64,000 nt of DNA from a virus: positions 1-64,000 of the IMG/VR virus record IMGVR_UViG_3300032288_001804. One strand, given 5' to 3'. Position numbers and translations under genes: made by a program. The stretch's first letter is position 1. Each line of letters begins with the position of its first letter. This document shows positions 52,201 to 59,624 of this stretch, one piece after another. The notes under the pieces are model-generated. The model was not told the DNA's origin. It saw nothing but the letters and a program-made list of their open reading frames with translations, and made no database searches.

Positions 52201-52474
52201 AATTAAATCCTTCACTACCCGCACCAAATTGACTTGGCTGTGAAAAACGCAAAGGATCAACCTTAGTATTAGCAATTTCAGAAATCTTACTATTCCAATC
52301 TTTAATTGAAGGGATTCCCGTATTTGTAACTTTTATAGGTGTTGTAGTTTTTGACTTATAATCTGGAGCAGGATTAGCAGAAGCTGCCGCAGGAGCTGCT
52401 AGCGGCTTTGTTTTCATGTTATCCCAAAATTCAAAAACAGAAGGTGTGCCTTGCGGAGTTTGTTCGTTTGCCAT
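46283..52474 (-). CDS. Giant virion protein with PD-(D/E)XK nuclease-like domain
   Basis: The 2063-aa protein is mostly helical. AGEIDFLVYDKEGNLGIIDL at about 1740-1757, followed by KTS, gives D1742, D1756 and K1758, the D...D-x-K of the PD-(D/E)XK nuclease fold. Acidic Pro/Glu-rich linkers lie near 1330 and 1640, and the C-terminus has a small beta domain (GMIIKLNDGRIVKVKKV) like a KOW or Tudor unit. It is likely injected with the genome; the nuclease could attack host DNA or process phage DNA. It follows the 1492-aa gene by 2 bases. Confidence 0.65.
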   Translation of the reverse strand: MANEQTPQGTPSVFEFWDNMKTKPLAAPAAASANPAPDYKSKTTTPIKVTNTGIPSIKDWNSKISEIANTKVDPLRFSQPSQFGAGSEGFNLKRYYAHPDVDILGLNPANFDSEQYYNENGTVGSDFIRMAKYLPSTMWGFTKDYLKPYTKPSDLFDATPDIEGAKAYQDGMSIMMSSKPGFAGSSVNFFANLAPTLGIAAGVLTEELALFGAKTVGSRLGLSAATKPLDAAAARNLLRIPSLLQKGKNVKTALSAFAKADNINKVRMLWEGRQGLGGIKGAGIGFAKEVNPFKNTLKGLDEANDLNGILALSASIGGGYADLQRIRFGINEAQTEGGGAILEKIESGRQEYGAVQQKKIASITKEMQSLVNQNNEVTDKNRYEQLYNELTDAKQKLSTGPTGEDASKILTIAEQNGKAVTLINLPIIYMTNAFGFEKIIGHGTVKRSLADQFVKNYNKHLVKSTIAGAAGKASYELIENNIKKWGKKAYLKHAMMQTPGRLLDYLGKNVPEGVQELFQEGAIKGVDHYYTTKFQDPIKFHKGIMGESILVGANSQYSKEGLEVFAQGLLSGGAIYTGTSLVKSVANPVIELGKKTWHGKENYEQYAQELNDQANRVLTAAQKAADDPAEFYKLFDKAGGEQINYARVGHVAEALSDEKDQRDIRNDATISYVHTLSQAGRLDVLIDNLKDMRNLNAEELANALGEDYVEADQAKYFSRLEKSIRNVEDLGERFEKFREVMPNKYNPNSINKFTNPEAYAAEVNNYNAHEEATFFAVYSSKTFEETLDRLQGIQEKFNAIPSFSRMPGMRASKIFSVSQMQDDVKSLRTQAKINEENGDLKTAKRLTREADNLENLANASSIYSTLLSLAGKSTLTVEEKKELEAARKSFVENLEKKNAEDETEFTLDDLTSQDALDEYRTVLKSAFDKYFNDMTTTNNVRPFLAEELNDMFTMYNDWHSLGTDNRNMARWVNMLTDPNGFNEFKNNIGYSLKRVYEKRNDILREQKKKFMKGMIQNAFLKALFEQQGVFVSVDDIEAFEKNDRYPTLIDAKTLQPIKGNDLRIPAIEEMFDNYEKVYDKVVKERPIRQAAAELGLLEEYFSFAHKKKNGQDNRTVQDYANELGIDAYGEAVVSMDDLCNFIINSKFATSAEKKLAQKILSLNKGDMKVTIRPKHSVPISHDPKNGLIIDFRYASSNYKDNDYRAEYLVLKGMMMSLTTDFLQDEEFAAEVEEMMDAIKAAAQTDPSLLDDFGGKIPLGMSSPVSFINEVMTNPQFQALLIQVKSTRTPKESTFTQVINSIKKFIKNAFKIKSSDDNVLKQAVALVGLTIDQTDYLQKPGERRKSPAMESVEEPKDEVLEEVAIEEEEAVIPEETNEEKVAKLRAQEREDLRKAIPNIDNYRDTEGNVDESKLSPLELQMYNEIYDRYDKLISPLLGIEPRSEREKVTEEIPEVIPSDEIVTEEDIDKIDINTPVDNLPKDLSDLLYDAYKKVSAVAKIKESNMGFRNFVQTNPKAVTIIENWKKSKTEAPVEEKPEEPKPLDFQQIRDDLFARGWLPEDINGLTEDQVTALHSTGTTKEQALAQFQADAEFAEADKKVQALIKKLSDSFKASGVTKVEGGYEKDGNKVARVSDIVRDILAKKFTNTTAANRGNVLDPIFRDFFDGKLTTPEQVKQKLEELSGKVDSESGEKMMQYSATFPSALYNTMVEVKQYLNGKGLKIIGSIPTLFGDIAGPRAGEIDFLVYDKEGNLGIIDLKTSTRNLVDSYNDPADEFQYERGHTIQQLAYRELIRQATGEDITDIYILPIQLSTNSNGVVRSLNSLNTGTEEKPSILLKLNTSRDIFEVTGYGRPAGSEVTRTQEEEDALVEAEKAKQQKRIDALTDKLSKLRGEQVAAIASGNLVKINDLNQRIKKIVDELKLYGITVEDVIREPEVVETEEVTKAKPEVGMIIKLNDGRIVKVKKVSKKQVTVVPLNDEDAIGEVLDESLVDDIDKMVVSPGKKKKAPAPKPETEEVMNESKSNAETLANDKDAQAKLASEAEKMSTAQAQNNFLKNLKNRCE

Positions 52475-52476
52475 AA

Positions 52477-55400
52477 TTAATTTATCAAGTCTTGTGGGCT
52501 ATAAATTAAGTTTGGGTTATTACGCTTCCTATCAATACTTAACTGCGTTAAATAACCACCATTATCTAAAAGCTGTTGTCTTAATTGTTCAGCAAAATAA
52601 AATCCTGGTATTGTTCCTTTACTTGCGTATTGTGATTCAATTTGCTGTGGTGCAACTAATCCTTTAACATCATCCGCTGTTAATATTTGACCATTGAGCA
52701 CATAGTTATCATACTTATCTTGTGTGATATTAAATATACCAGATCCAGGAATATTAACTGTAGCTTTTCCCATAGCCCAAAGAGCTAAATCTACCCAGTC
52801 TGATTTTATAGTACGCTTGTATAATGTATTTGTAGCTTGAGCTTTAGGTATTAATGCTGTAAAGACTAAGTCTTTATTATTAGATTGGAAACCTAGTGCC
52901 TTAGCTTTTTCACCATTAAGTGTAATTTGATAAGCAGTCATATTAGCTGTACCAGCTACAGGGTAAGTTCTTATTTGACCTGCTGCTAAGTCAAGCTTGT
53001 CAAAGTTACCTATGTTACCTTGATTCTTAATATCTGCTTGTAAGCTTGATAATAAACCTAATAGCTTATCAGCATTTTTAGAGTGGTTGTTTTCTAATGC
53101 CCCCCAACGCCAATCTTTAATTTCATTATCACTTACCTCAAGTTTATCAAGAAGATCGACATAAGGCATGTTTACCAAAAATGGTTTTTGATAATATTCG
53201 CCGTCAGATTTTCTATTTGATATAGTACTCTTAAGGTTATCTATAAGGCCAACAAAATCTTGGTTACCGGTACCAGATGCTAAATCAACTGCTTCATTAA
53301 AGTTAATCGCATAGGGTTGTGCAGTAATACCACCTTGACCCTTATATGCATCAGCTATAAGATTTCTAGGAGTATATGTTTGTAAGTCTGTGTTTTTATC
53401 CGCAGCTGCAATTCCATATTCTCTTTTAAACGTATCGTAACCTATTACAGGAATTTCAGGAAATTCTAAGTATGCTGCTGGTTGACCCATGCTTTCTTGA
53501 ACTTTTGAATAGTCTTGGTATACTTGCCACTCACTAGTTCTACCTTCTGAAGTCCAAGTTTCCATTATTGCTTCTTTTAAAAGCTCCTTACCATTAATAC
53601 CATTATCATTTAATCTATTAACAATACTTGCAACTTCGGAAGGATTTCCTTCAAATGCTAAATTATCAAACCATGCATTTGGATCATAGTTTAATGCCTT
53701 ATTTCCTTTTTCCGCAAGTCGTTGAGCAATTTTAGGATTTAATTTATTTTGATCCAAAACAGCACCGTAAACTTCTCCACCAAATGTTGGATTATATGCA
53801 CCAGCTAAAGCAGCATAACTTGAAGCAAAATTGCTTGCAGTATTAGCATTAGCTTCTAAAGCATTTGTTGTTGTAATTACTGCATCTGCTATAACATCTG
53901 CAGCTGCCCATACTTTAGGGTTACTATAAACTTGATCTTTAAACTCTTGTTCAGTTTTAACTGCTTTTAACGGAGCACCATTAGCTGGACTATTTTCAGC
54001 ATTAATAGTACCCATTTGTTTAAAGATATACTTATCCATAAAGTCTCTTAGCTCGGTACCGCTACCATAAGCTAACATACCAGGATTAGTTTCCATCTTA
54101 GCACCTACTTTTGCAATGTTATATTGGTCTACAATAATCATTGCTTTTTCAGTTTGAGATTGTATGCTAGCTAATGAAACTTTATCCATTACAGTTGTTT
54201 TATCAACATCATCTCTAAATAATGGATCTTTACTATATTCTGCTACTACTCTATCAAAGCTATCTGCTGTAACAATACCCAATTTCATATATGGGAACAT
54301 GTCACTATTTTTAATTTGACCATCGTCTCCAATAAGCCCTAATCTATCTGGACCAGGAAACATTTTCTTTATAGAAGCAAGTGCGCTTTTCTTTTCGCTA
54401 GGTGTTCCAAATGCAGCTTTATCCTGATACTTTCTTAGTAATAAATCTACAGTTGCAACTTTTGCATCATCAAGACTTTGGTTCTTAAAATCTAAACCTG
54501 CTGTAATAGCATTTTTAGTTTGAATATTTTGAGCAGTTAACGCAAGACCGGTATCCCATAAATTTTGCAAAAAGGATTTATCCCCAGGTAGTTGAATATT
54601 TTTATATTCCTGAGTCATTTCAGGATTAACCTCCCCAACAAGATTTTCACGAGAATCATCTTCAGATAATAATGGAATAGGCATTAAAGTTCCTAAGGCA
54701 TTAAACTTTTTAAGACTTGTACCTGCTACAGATTTTCTAGCTTCAGTACGAGTTTGATCCGCTAAATATGATGGAACGCTATCCGTATCTAATGCAAATT
54801 TCACATAATCTTGAGCAGCGTTAACAACTGCTTCTACAGATGCACTATCTGCATTAGCTTCTAAGATAGCATCAAACTGTGCTTTTCTTGGATTAGCTGC
54901 TGCAGCTGCAACACCAAATGGATTTTGAAATTTGTCAAATACATATTGGTTAAAGTCGTTTACATCTTGCTCAGTTTGTATTACATTCTCAGGGTTACGG
55001 AATTCTGGTTTTCCATATTTCTCTGTAAATGGTAAATTTTGAAATGCTGTACGTGTGGTATCACTAGAAGTCTCGGCTGCAGCTTGTGCTGTAGCAGTAC
55101 CTGTAGTATCGCTTGGCGCAACATAATTATTAGCTAATAATGTATCCGCTACGGTAGACGTAGTATCCGGTGCAGCAAACGCCGTTCTTGTAGAATCTAC
55201 TTGCGGAATATTTGTTGTAGAAGCTTGAGCTGTACTATCTGTAGATGCACCTGTTTGTGTAGCAGATGTATTTTGTTGTTGTACAGCATCTCCAGAAGAT
55301 TCAGTTCCACCACCAGTATTTACACCAGCTTGTTTAGCAGCTTCTTCTTGAGCACCTGCACCATCTAAAAATGATAATTGGCTTTTGTCTGTAACACCTA

Positions 55401-56955
55401 GGGTAGAAAGTTTATCTGCACCCATGCTATTCCAAACAACTTCACTACCATGTCCTCTTAATTGGTGAATATAAAACTCAAGCTCGTTTTCTTTCTTTTC
55501 TTTTTCTGATTTGGCTTGCGAAGTAGTAGCATTATTTTTTGCTAGTTCCCCTGCGTCAAGAATACTTTGCATACCAAATGCATCTGCACCGGCATCCTCT
55601 AATAATAATTTCTTGAGGCTATCATCTAAGAAACCCGCTGATTTACCAGATCTAGAAGAACCTAGTCTACTATCCCAAAGTTTTTTCTCAAGATCATTAG
55701 CGTAGTCATAAGCAGCCTTCTTCCATTGGTTCTCTATCTCCATTCCTTTAAGAGAAACCTGATGCGAGAAGTTCAAGTTTTCTAAATATATTGGGTCAGC
55801 TTTTACATCCTGCTTTTGTGTAAGTTGTGCATATGATGAAGCTGCAGTAGCTAAGTCATTACTTAATAAACCTCTAGCTAAAATAGCATCAGCTCTAGCA
55901 GCTAATGCGCTTTGTGATAATCCTTCAATTGCTGTAGGAGATGTAATATCTAAAGATTGTGTATAGTAATCATCAGTTTGCTCAGCAACTTGACCATCAT
56001 CATTTAATCGGCGATAGTATTCAATAAGGTCTTTATCAAGTTCTGGGTCAACACCCTTTTCCTTAATATAGTTTTCTGCTACTTCTTTTTTAGCATTAAT
56101 AGTTTCTTTATTACTCTGAGCTATCTTTTTATTTTCAAGATTGGCTTTATTTTCAGACTCAATAACTTGGCGTATATAATCCGCTTCTGCAGCTTGTGCA
56201 CTACCAAATTCTGATGCTTTTGATTCACCGTATTGCTTACGTTGTAAATAAGCAGATACATTATACATATCAGCAACTTGCTGTTCATTACCGTATTTAG
56301 AAAGGAAGTAATTGTATAATGGCACCTCCATTGGAGTACCATTAGTAGTAGTATAAATATAACGACCATCCGAAGACACCGTTTGCATTTCTAGTTTACT
56401 AGATGTAGCAAATTTTACAGCATCATCAACTACGTTTACAAATGGAACATACTTAGGTGCGCTCATTGCTAAAGCTTCTTGCTCAGTAGAGTTAGCAAAA
56501 TCTTGTGCTTTATATTGCAAATACTGAACACCACCATCCCAATACTTACCGCCGCATTCTTTTGGATTTAAACAATTTCTAAAGAACTCTGCACGATCAT
56601 ACTCATTATAAACATCCTTTGTAAAGTTAACATCTTTGGCAAATAACTTATTGGTTGTCAATGGTTTAAATACCTGAAAAGCAGCCCGTTGGTTATCTTC
56701 TATAGATAAATCTACACCAGCTAATCTTTGTATTTCATTATTAGCTTTTGAGAAAAAATCATTTCTCATTGTAGACGTATCCTGTCTTGTAAGAGGTGAG
56801 TTTAATAATGTACCATAAATACTGTTAACACGCTCATACCCAGCTTCATACTGCGCATTCTTGGTGTCAAGAACAGTTTTATAAAAATTAAAATCCGGCT
56901 GATACGGTTGTATCTGCGGTATGTATTTATTACTTCCTTGTAAGTACGTTGCCAT
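52477..56955 (-). CDS. Large virion protein with Ser/Thr-rich repeat region
   Basis: The 1492-aa protein has helical N- and C-terminal parts and a disordered centre (about residues 530-660) rich in Ser, Thr, Ala and Gln, with repeated pieces of the form D(S/T)TRTAF. No enzyme motif is visible. Its place between the virion and RNA polymerase genes, and its size, suggest an internal or ejection protein. Confidence 0.65.
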   Translation of the reverse strand: MATYLQGSNKYIPQIQPYQPDFNFYKTVLDTKNAQYEAGYERVNSIYGTLLNSPLTRQDTSTMRNDFFSKANNEIQRLAGVDLSIEDNQRAAFQVFKPLTTNKLFAKDVNFTKDVYNEYDRAEFFRNCLNPKECGGKYWDGGVQYLQYKAQDFANSTEQEALAMSAPKYVPFVNVVDDAVKFATSSKLEMQTVSSDGRYIYTTTNGTPMEVPLYNYFLSKYGNEQQVADMYNVSAYLQRKQYGESKASEFGSAQAAEADYIRQVIESENKANLENKKIAQSNKETINAKKEVAENYIKEKGVDPELDKDLIEYYRRLNDDGQVAEQTDDYYTQSLDITSPTAIEGLSQSALAARADAILARGLLSNDLATAASSYAQLTQKQDVKADPIYLENLNFSHQVSLKGMEIENQWKKAAYDYANDLEKKLWDSRLGSSRSGKSAGFLDDSLKKLLLEDAGADAFGMQSILDAGELAKNNATTSQAKSEKEKKENELEFYIHQLRGHGSEVVWNSMGADKLSTLGVTDKSQLSFLDGAGAQEEAAKQAGVNTGGGTESSGDAVQQQNTSATQTGASTDSTAQASTTNIPQVDSTRTAFAAPDTTSTVADTLLANNYVAPSDTTGTATAQAAAETSSDTTRTAFQNLPFTEKYGKPEFRNPENVIQTEQDVNDFNQYVFDKFQNPFGVAAAAANPRKAQFDAILEANADSASVEAVVNAAQDYVKFALDTDSVPSYLADQTRTEARKSVAGTSLKKFNALGTLMPIPLLSEDDSRENLVGEVNPEMTQEYKNIQLPGDKSFLQNLWDTGLALTAQNIQTKNAITAGLDFKNQSLDDAKVATVDLLLRKYQDKAAFGTPSEKKSALASIKKMFPGPDRLGLIGDDGQIKNSDMFPYMKLGIVTADSFDRVVAEYSKDPLFRDDVDKTTVMDKVSLASIQSQTEKAMIIVDQYNIAKVGAKMETNPGMLAYGSGTELRDFMDKYIFKQMGTINAENSPANGAPLKAVKTEQEFKDQVYSNPKVWAAADVIADAVITTTNALEANANTASNFASSYAALAGAYNPTFGGEVYGAVLDQNKLNPKIAQRLAEKGNKALNYDPNAWFDNLAFEGNPSEVASIVNRLNDNGINGKELLKEAIMETWTSEGRTSEWQVYQDYSKVQESMGQPAAYLEFPEIPVIGYDTFKREYGIAAADKNTDLQTYTPRNLIADAYKGQGGITAQPYAINFNEAVDLASGTGNQDFVGLIDNLKSTISNRKSDGEYYQKPFLVNMPYVDLLDKLEVSDNEIKDWRWGALENNHSKNADKLLGLLSSLQADIKNQGNIGNFDKLDLAAGQIRTYPVAGTANMTAYQITLNGEKAKALGFQSNNKDLVFTALIPKAQATNTLYKRTIKSDWVDLALWAMGKATVNIPGSGIFNITQDKYDNYVLNGQILTADDVKGLVAPQQIESQYASKGTIPGFYFAEQLRQQLLDNGGYLTQLSIDRKRNNPNLIYSPQDLIN

Positions 56956-57018
56956 AGTTTATACTGTAAATATACGAAAAACTTTTAAAAGTTACTAAAC
57001 TTAAAAAGTTTAACTTTC
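56956..57018 (-). promoter_or_regulatory. Possible late promoter region
   Basis: The 63-base gap, read on the minus strand, has a 14-base palindrome AACTTTTAAAAGTT followed by T, then TATATTTAC near the next start. The latter is one base from the TAnnTTTG -7 pattern. It could end one transcript and start the next before the 1492-aa gene. Evidence is weak. Confidence 0.3.
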
Positions 57019-59613
57019 TTAAATTAATCCTCCAAACATATAAGGTAATGCGCCTGTACCTGCTGCTTGTGCATATTGTGCAAATGCAGCTGCAGCATTT
57101 GGATCACCCATATTATACTGCTGTAACATTTGATTAAACATTTCAACCTCAGGATTTCCAGGATCTTGAATGCTCATACCTTTACCACCAAAAATAACTT
57201 GCGCGGCTTTATCTGCAGAAACACCTCTTCTCATAAGATCATTCATCCTTTGTAATTGTGATTCATACTCATCAAAAGATTTTTGACCTGTAAGATCTTT
57301 ACCTTTGTTAAAGAATACTAAACCTGATGGTTCATCTATAAGGAACTTGTTACCAGACATTGATTCAAGATTAGCTGATGTAGCTGCGTTAACGTCCATA
57401 GCATTTTTCAATGCTGTTGTTTGAGCAATAAACTCATTTTGAGTTTGCTTATCATTTTGAATCTTTTGCGTCATTTCATCGTAGTAACGCTTAGAGTTTT
57501 CTAAGTTATAAGCGTTTGTCTTAAACGCTAAATCCGCACGAGCTTTCTCAGCATTGTTATAAATCTCATTGTTAGCATTAAAGTATTTACCTAATGTATT
57601 AGCAATTTGATTTGATGCTTGAGCCTGTGTTGAAGCAGCGGCTGCAGCATATCCTTGTGGACTTCCATAGATACCAGCGGCACGTAATGCACCTTGTGCT
57701 GTACCCTGTGTTTCAGCAACCTCACGACTTGGATCTAAGTATGCTTGGTTAAAACCTACTGGAGCCATAGGGAAAGATGCAGGCATAACATTAGGTTGGT
57801 TTGCACCAATAGCTAAGTTAGCTACCATGTTATTTACATCTGGTCCCCAATACTGTAGATCAGGTGTTGCTTGTGTATATGTAGGAGATTCCGGGGTTTC
57901 AACTGTACTTTCCGTATCCTTAACATCTTCAAAACCTACCCCTTCTTCTTTAAGACCTTTTACAAATAAACCTTGTCCTGCGGTAGTATTACCAAAGATA
58001 TCGTCAACAGGAGATATCGCACGTCCTGCAGCATCTTGTTGATCGCTCATACCTCTTGGTACTAATGTAAAGTTCTCAAGTGTTTTTGCATATTCAGGAT
58101 CATCAGCCGCAGCTTGAATACCCTTATAAGCAGCTTGGAACATTGCAATTTGATCATCATTAAAAATCTCATCATCTTTAAAGCCAATATCTTTAGCTGT
58201 TTTTCTATAGACATTGTTTTTATTTCCACCACCTTTATCCCAAGTTTTGTTTTTAGTGATAGGATCAATCTTACCTTCTACTTCCGCTTTAGTAATAGCA
58301 AAGACTTGTTTTTGAGCTTTTAAAAAGTTATCCAAAACTTCTTCTGCACTTTTAGATTTTAAAGCAGCTTTTCTAGATGAGCTAAGACCTGAAGCATCAA
58401 CTTGACGCTTGTACTCTTCATACATGCGATCAACAATACCTTTATTTGCTGGATCTTTTAATACACCTTCAACATAAGAATAGTCATCAATGTATCCACC
58501 AAGACGTGGGTCTGTAACATCTGATTTTGGCAATTGTTTAGATACAGTAGTCTTAGTTACTTTTTGGTAACCACCATCAGCTTTTACTACATATACCTCT
58601 TGCTTATTTTTTGCTTTACCAAACTCTTCACGCACACGCTTTTGAAAATCTGGATCAGATTCATTTTCATTACGTGTAATAACCGTAGCATTCTCACTAG
58701 GTTTAAATTTAGTTACAGTAGTTGTACGCCTTGAAGCTGGCTGCTGATTTCCAAATGGTGTATTAATTATGTTACCATAACCATCTACAACATAGGTCAT
58801 ACCTGTAACTCTATCTGTAACAATACGTGGTTGATTTTGTGCAGTACGCAAATTATTAATGCGTCTTTGCATTCTACGCATTCTACCACTTTGTGCTTTA
58901 GGTAATCCGCCATAACGAGCTTGTGGCATTTCACCTTCAGCCATCTCGCTATCTTGCATAGTTTCCATTTGCTCATCATCAGAACCAGCTTGCATAGGCA
59001 TAAGAGCAGAAGGATCTGCGCCTACACGCATTAAGTATGGTAATGATAAAGCTGGAATATCTTCAAAGCCTTTGCTAGCTTCTTGAGCTAATGCAATTTG
59101 ACCTAGTTTATCAATAGAATTTTTAATATTTAATTCAGCAGTACTAACATCCATTTTAGTAGCATTAGGATCTGCCATTACTTGTCTAGCATCATTAATA
59201 ACACTACCGTATTTCTTAGCTGCGTCAGCATAAGAAATTTTAGAAGTTTTAGACTTACCTTTTTTAATAGGGTATCCAAAGTATTCTGCTAAGTCCTTTG
59301 GCATCTTTAGGAATTTACTAAAGATAAAGGAATCCTCGGTAGCACGCATAGGTACTCCACCATCAGCATGGGAAGGTCCGTTAATATTAAAGTGTGCTGG
59401 CAAACCACCAACATTAGGATCAAGAATAGTTTCTCCACCCTCCGCTTCAATATTAGGATTTTCATAGTCAGGTTCTACAGATTTACGTGCTTCCGTTAAA
59501 GGTGCTCCTGCAGTATTGTGCACAGACCAAGGTGCAATTTGCATAGGAATATTGGGGTAGTGTGTACCACCCCTTTTCATCTCTGGAAGTTTCTTAATAG
59601 TAACTTTTCTCAT
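57019..59613 (-). CDS. crAss-like virion-associated protein
   Basis: The 864-aa protein begins MRKVTIKKLPEMKRGGTHYP and has an N-terminal signature of crAss-like virion proteins: EAEGGETILDPNVGG, then GPSHADGGVPMRATEDSFIFS. A basic stretch follows LPKAQSGRMRRMQRRI, and the end is rich in Ala, Gln and Gly (YMFGGLI). It probably sits in the capsid or portal region as an internal protein. A precise function is unknown. Confidence 0.65.
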   Translation of the reverse strand: MRKVTIKKLPEMKRGGTHYPNIPMQIAPWSVHNTAGAPLTEARKSVEPDYENPNIEAEGGETILDPNVGGLPAHFNINGPSHADGGVPMRATEDSFIFSKFLKMPKDLAEYFGYPIKKGKSKTSKISYADAAKKYGSVINDARQVMADPNATKMDVSTAELNIKNSIDKLGQIALAQEASKGFEDIPALSLPYLMRVGADPSALMPMQAGSDDEQMETMQDSEMAEGEMPQARYGGLPKAQSGRMRRMQRRINNLRTAQNQPRIVTDRVTGMTYVVDGYGNIINTPFGNQQPASRRTTTVTKFKPSENATVITRNENESDPDFQKRVREEFGKAKNKQEVYVVKADGGYQKVTKTTVSKQLPKSDVTDPRLGGYIDDYSYVEGVLKDPANKGIVDRMYEEYKRQVDASGLSSSRKAALKSKSAEEVLDNFLKAQKQVFAITKAEVEGKIDPITKNKTWDKGGGNKNNVYRKTAKDIGFKDDEIFNDDQIAMFQAAYKGIQAAADDPEYAKTLENFTLVPRGMSDQQDAAGRAISPVDDIFGNTTAGQGLFVKGLKEEGVGFEDVKDTESTVETPESPTYTQATPDLQYWGPDVNNMVANLAIGANQPNVMPASFPMAPVGFNQAYLDPSREVAETQGTAQGALRAAGIYGSPQGYAAAAASTQAQASNQIANTLGKYFNANNEIYNNAEKARADLAFKTNAYNLENSKRYYDEMTQKIQNDKQTQNEFIAQTTALKNAMDVNAATSANLESMSGNKFLIDEPSGLVFFNKGKDLTGQKSFDEYESQLQRMNDLMRRGVSADKAAQVIFGGKGMSIQDPGNPEVEMFNQMLQQYNMGDPNAAAAFAQYAQAAGTGALPYMFGGLI

Positions 59614-59624
59614 CCTATAGATAT

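Noticed and set aside
28083-56955. Stop codon recoding (TAG or TGA read as amino acid) in the late genes
   Set aside because: The giant reading frames are open in the standard code, and all three stops are used normally in the window.
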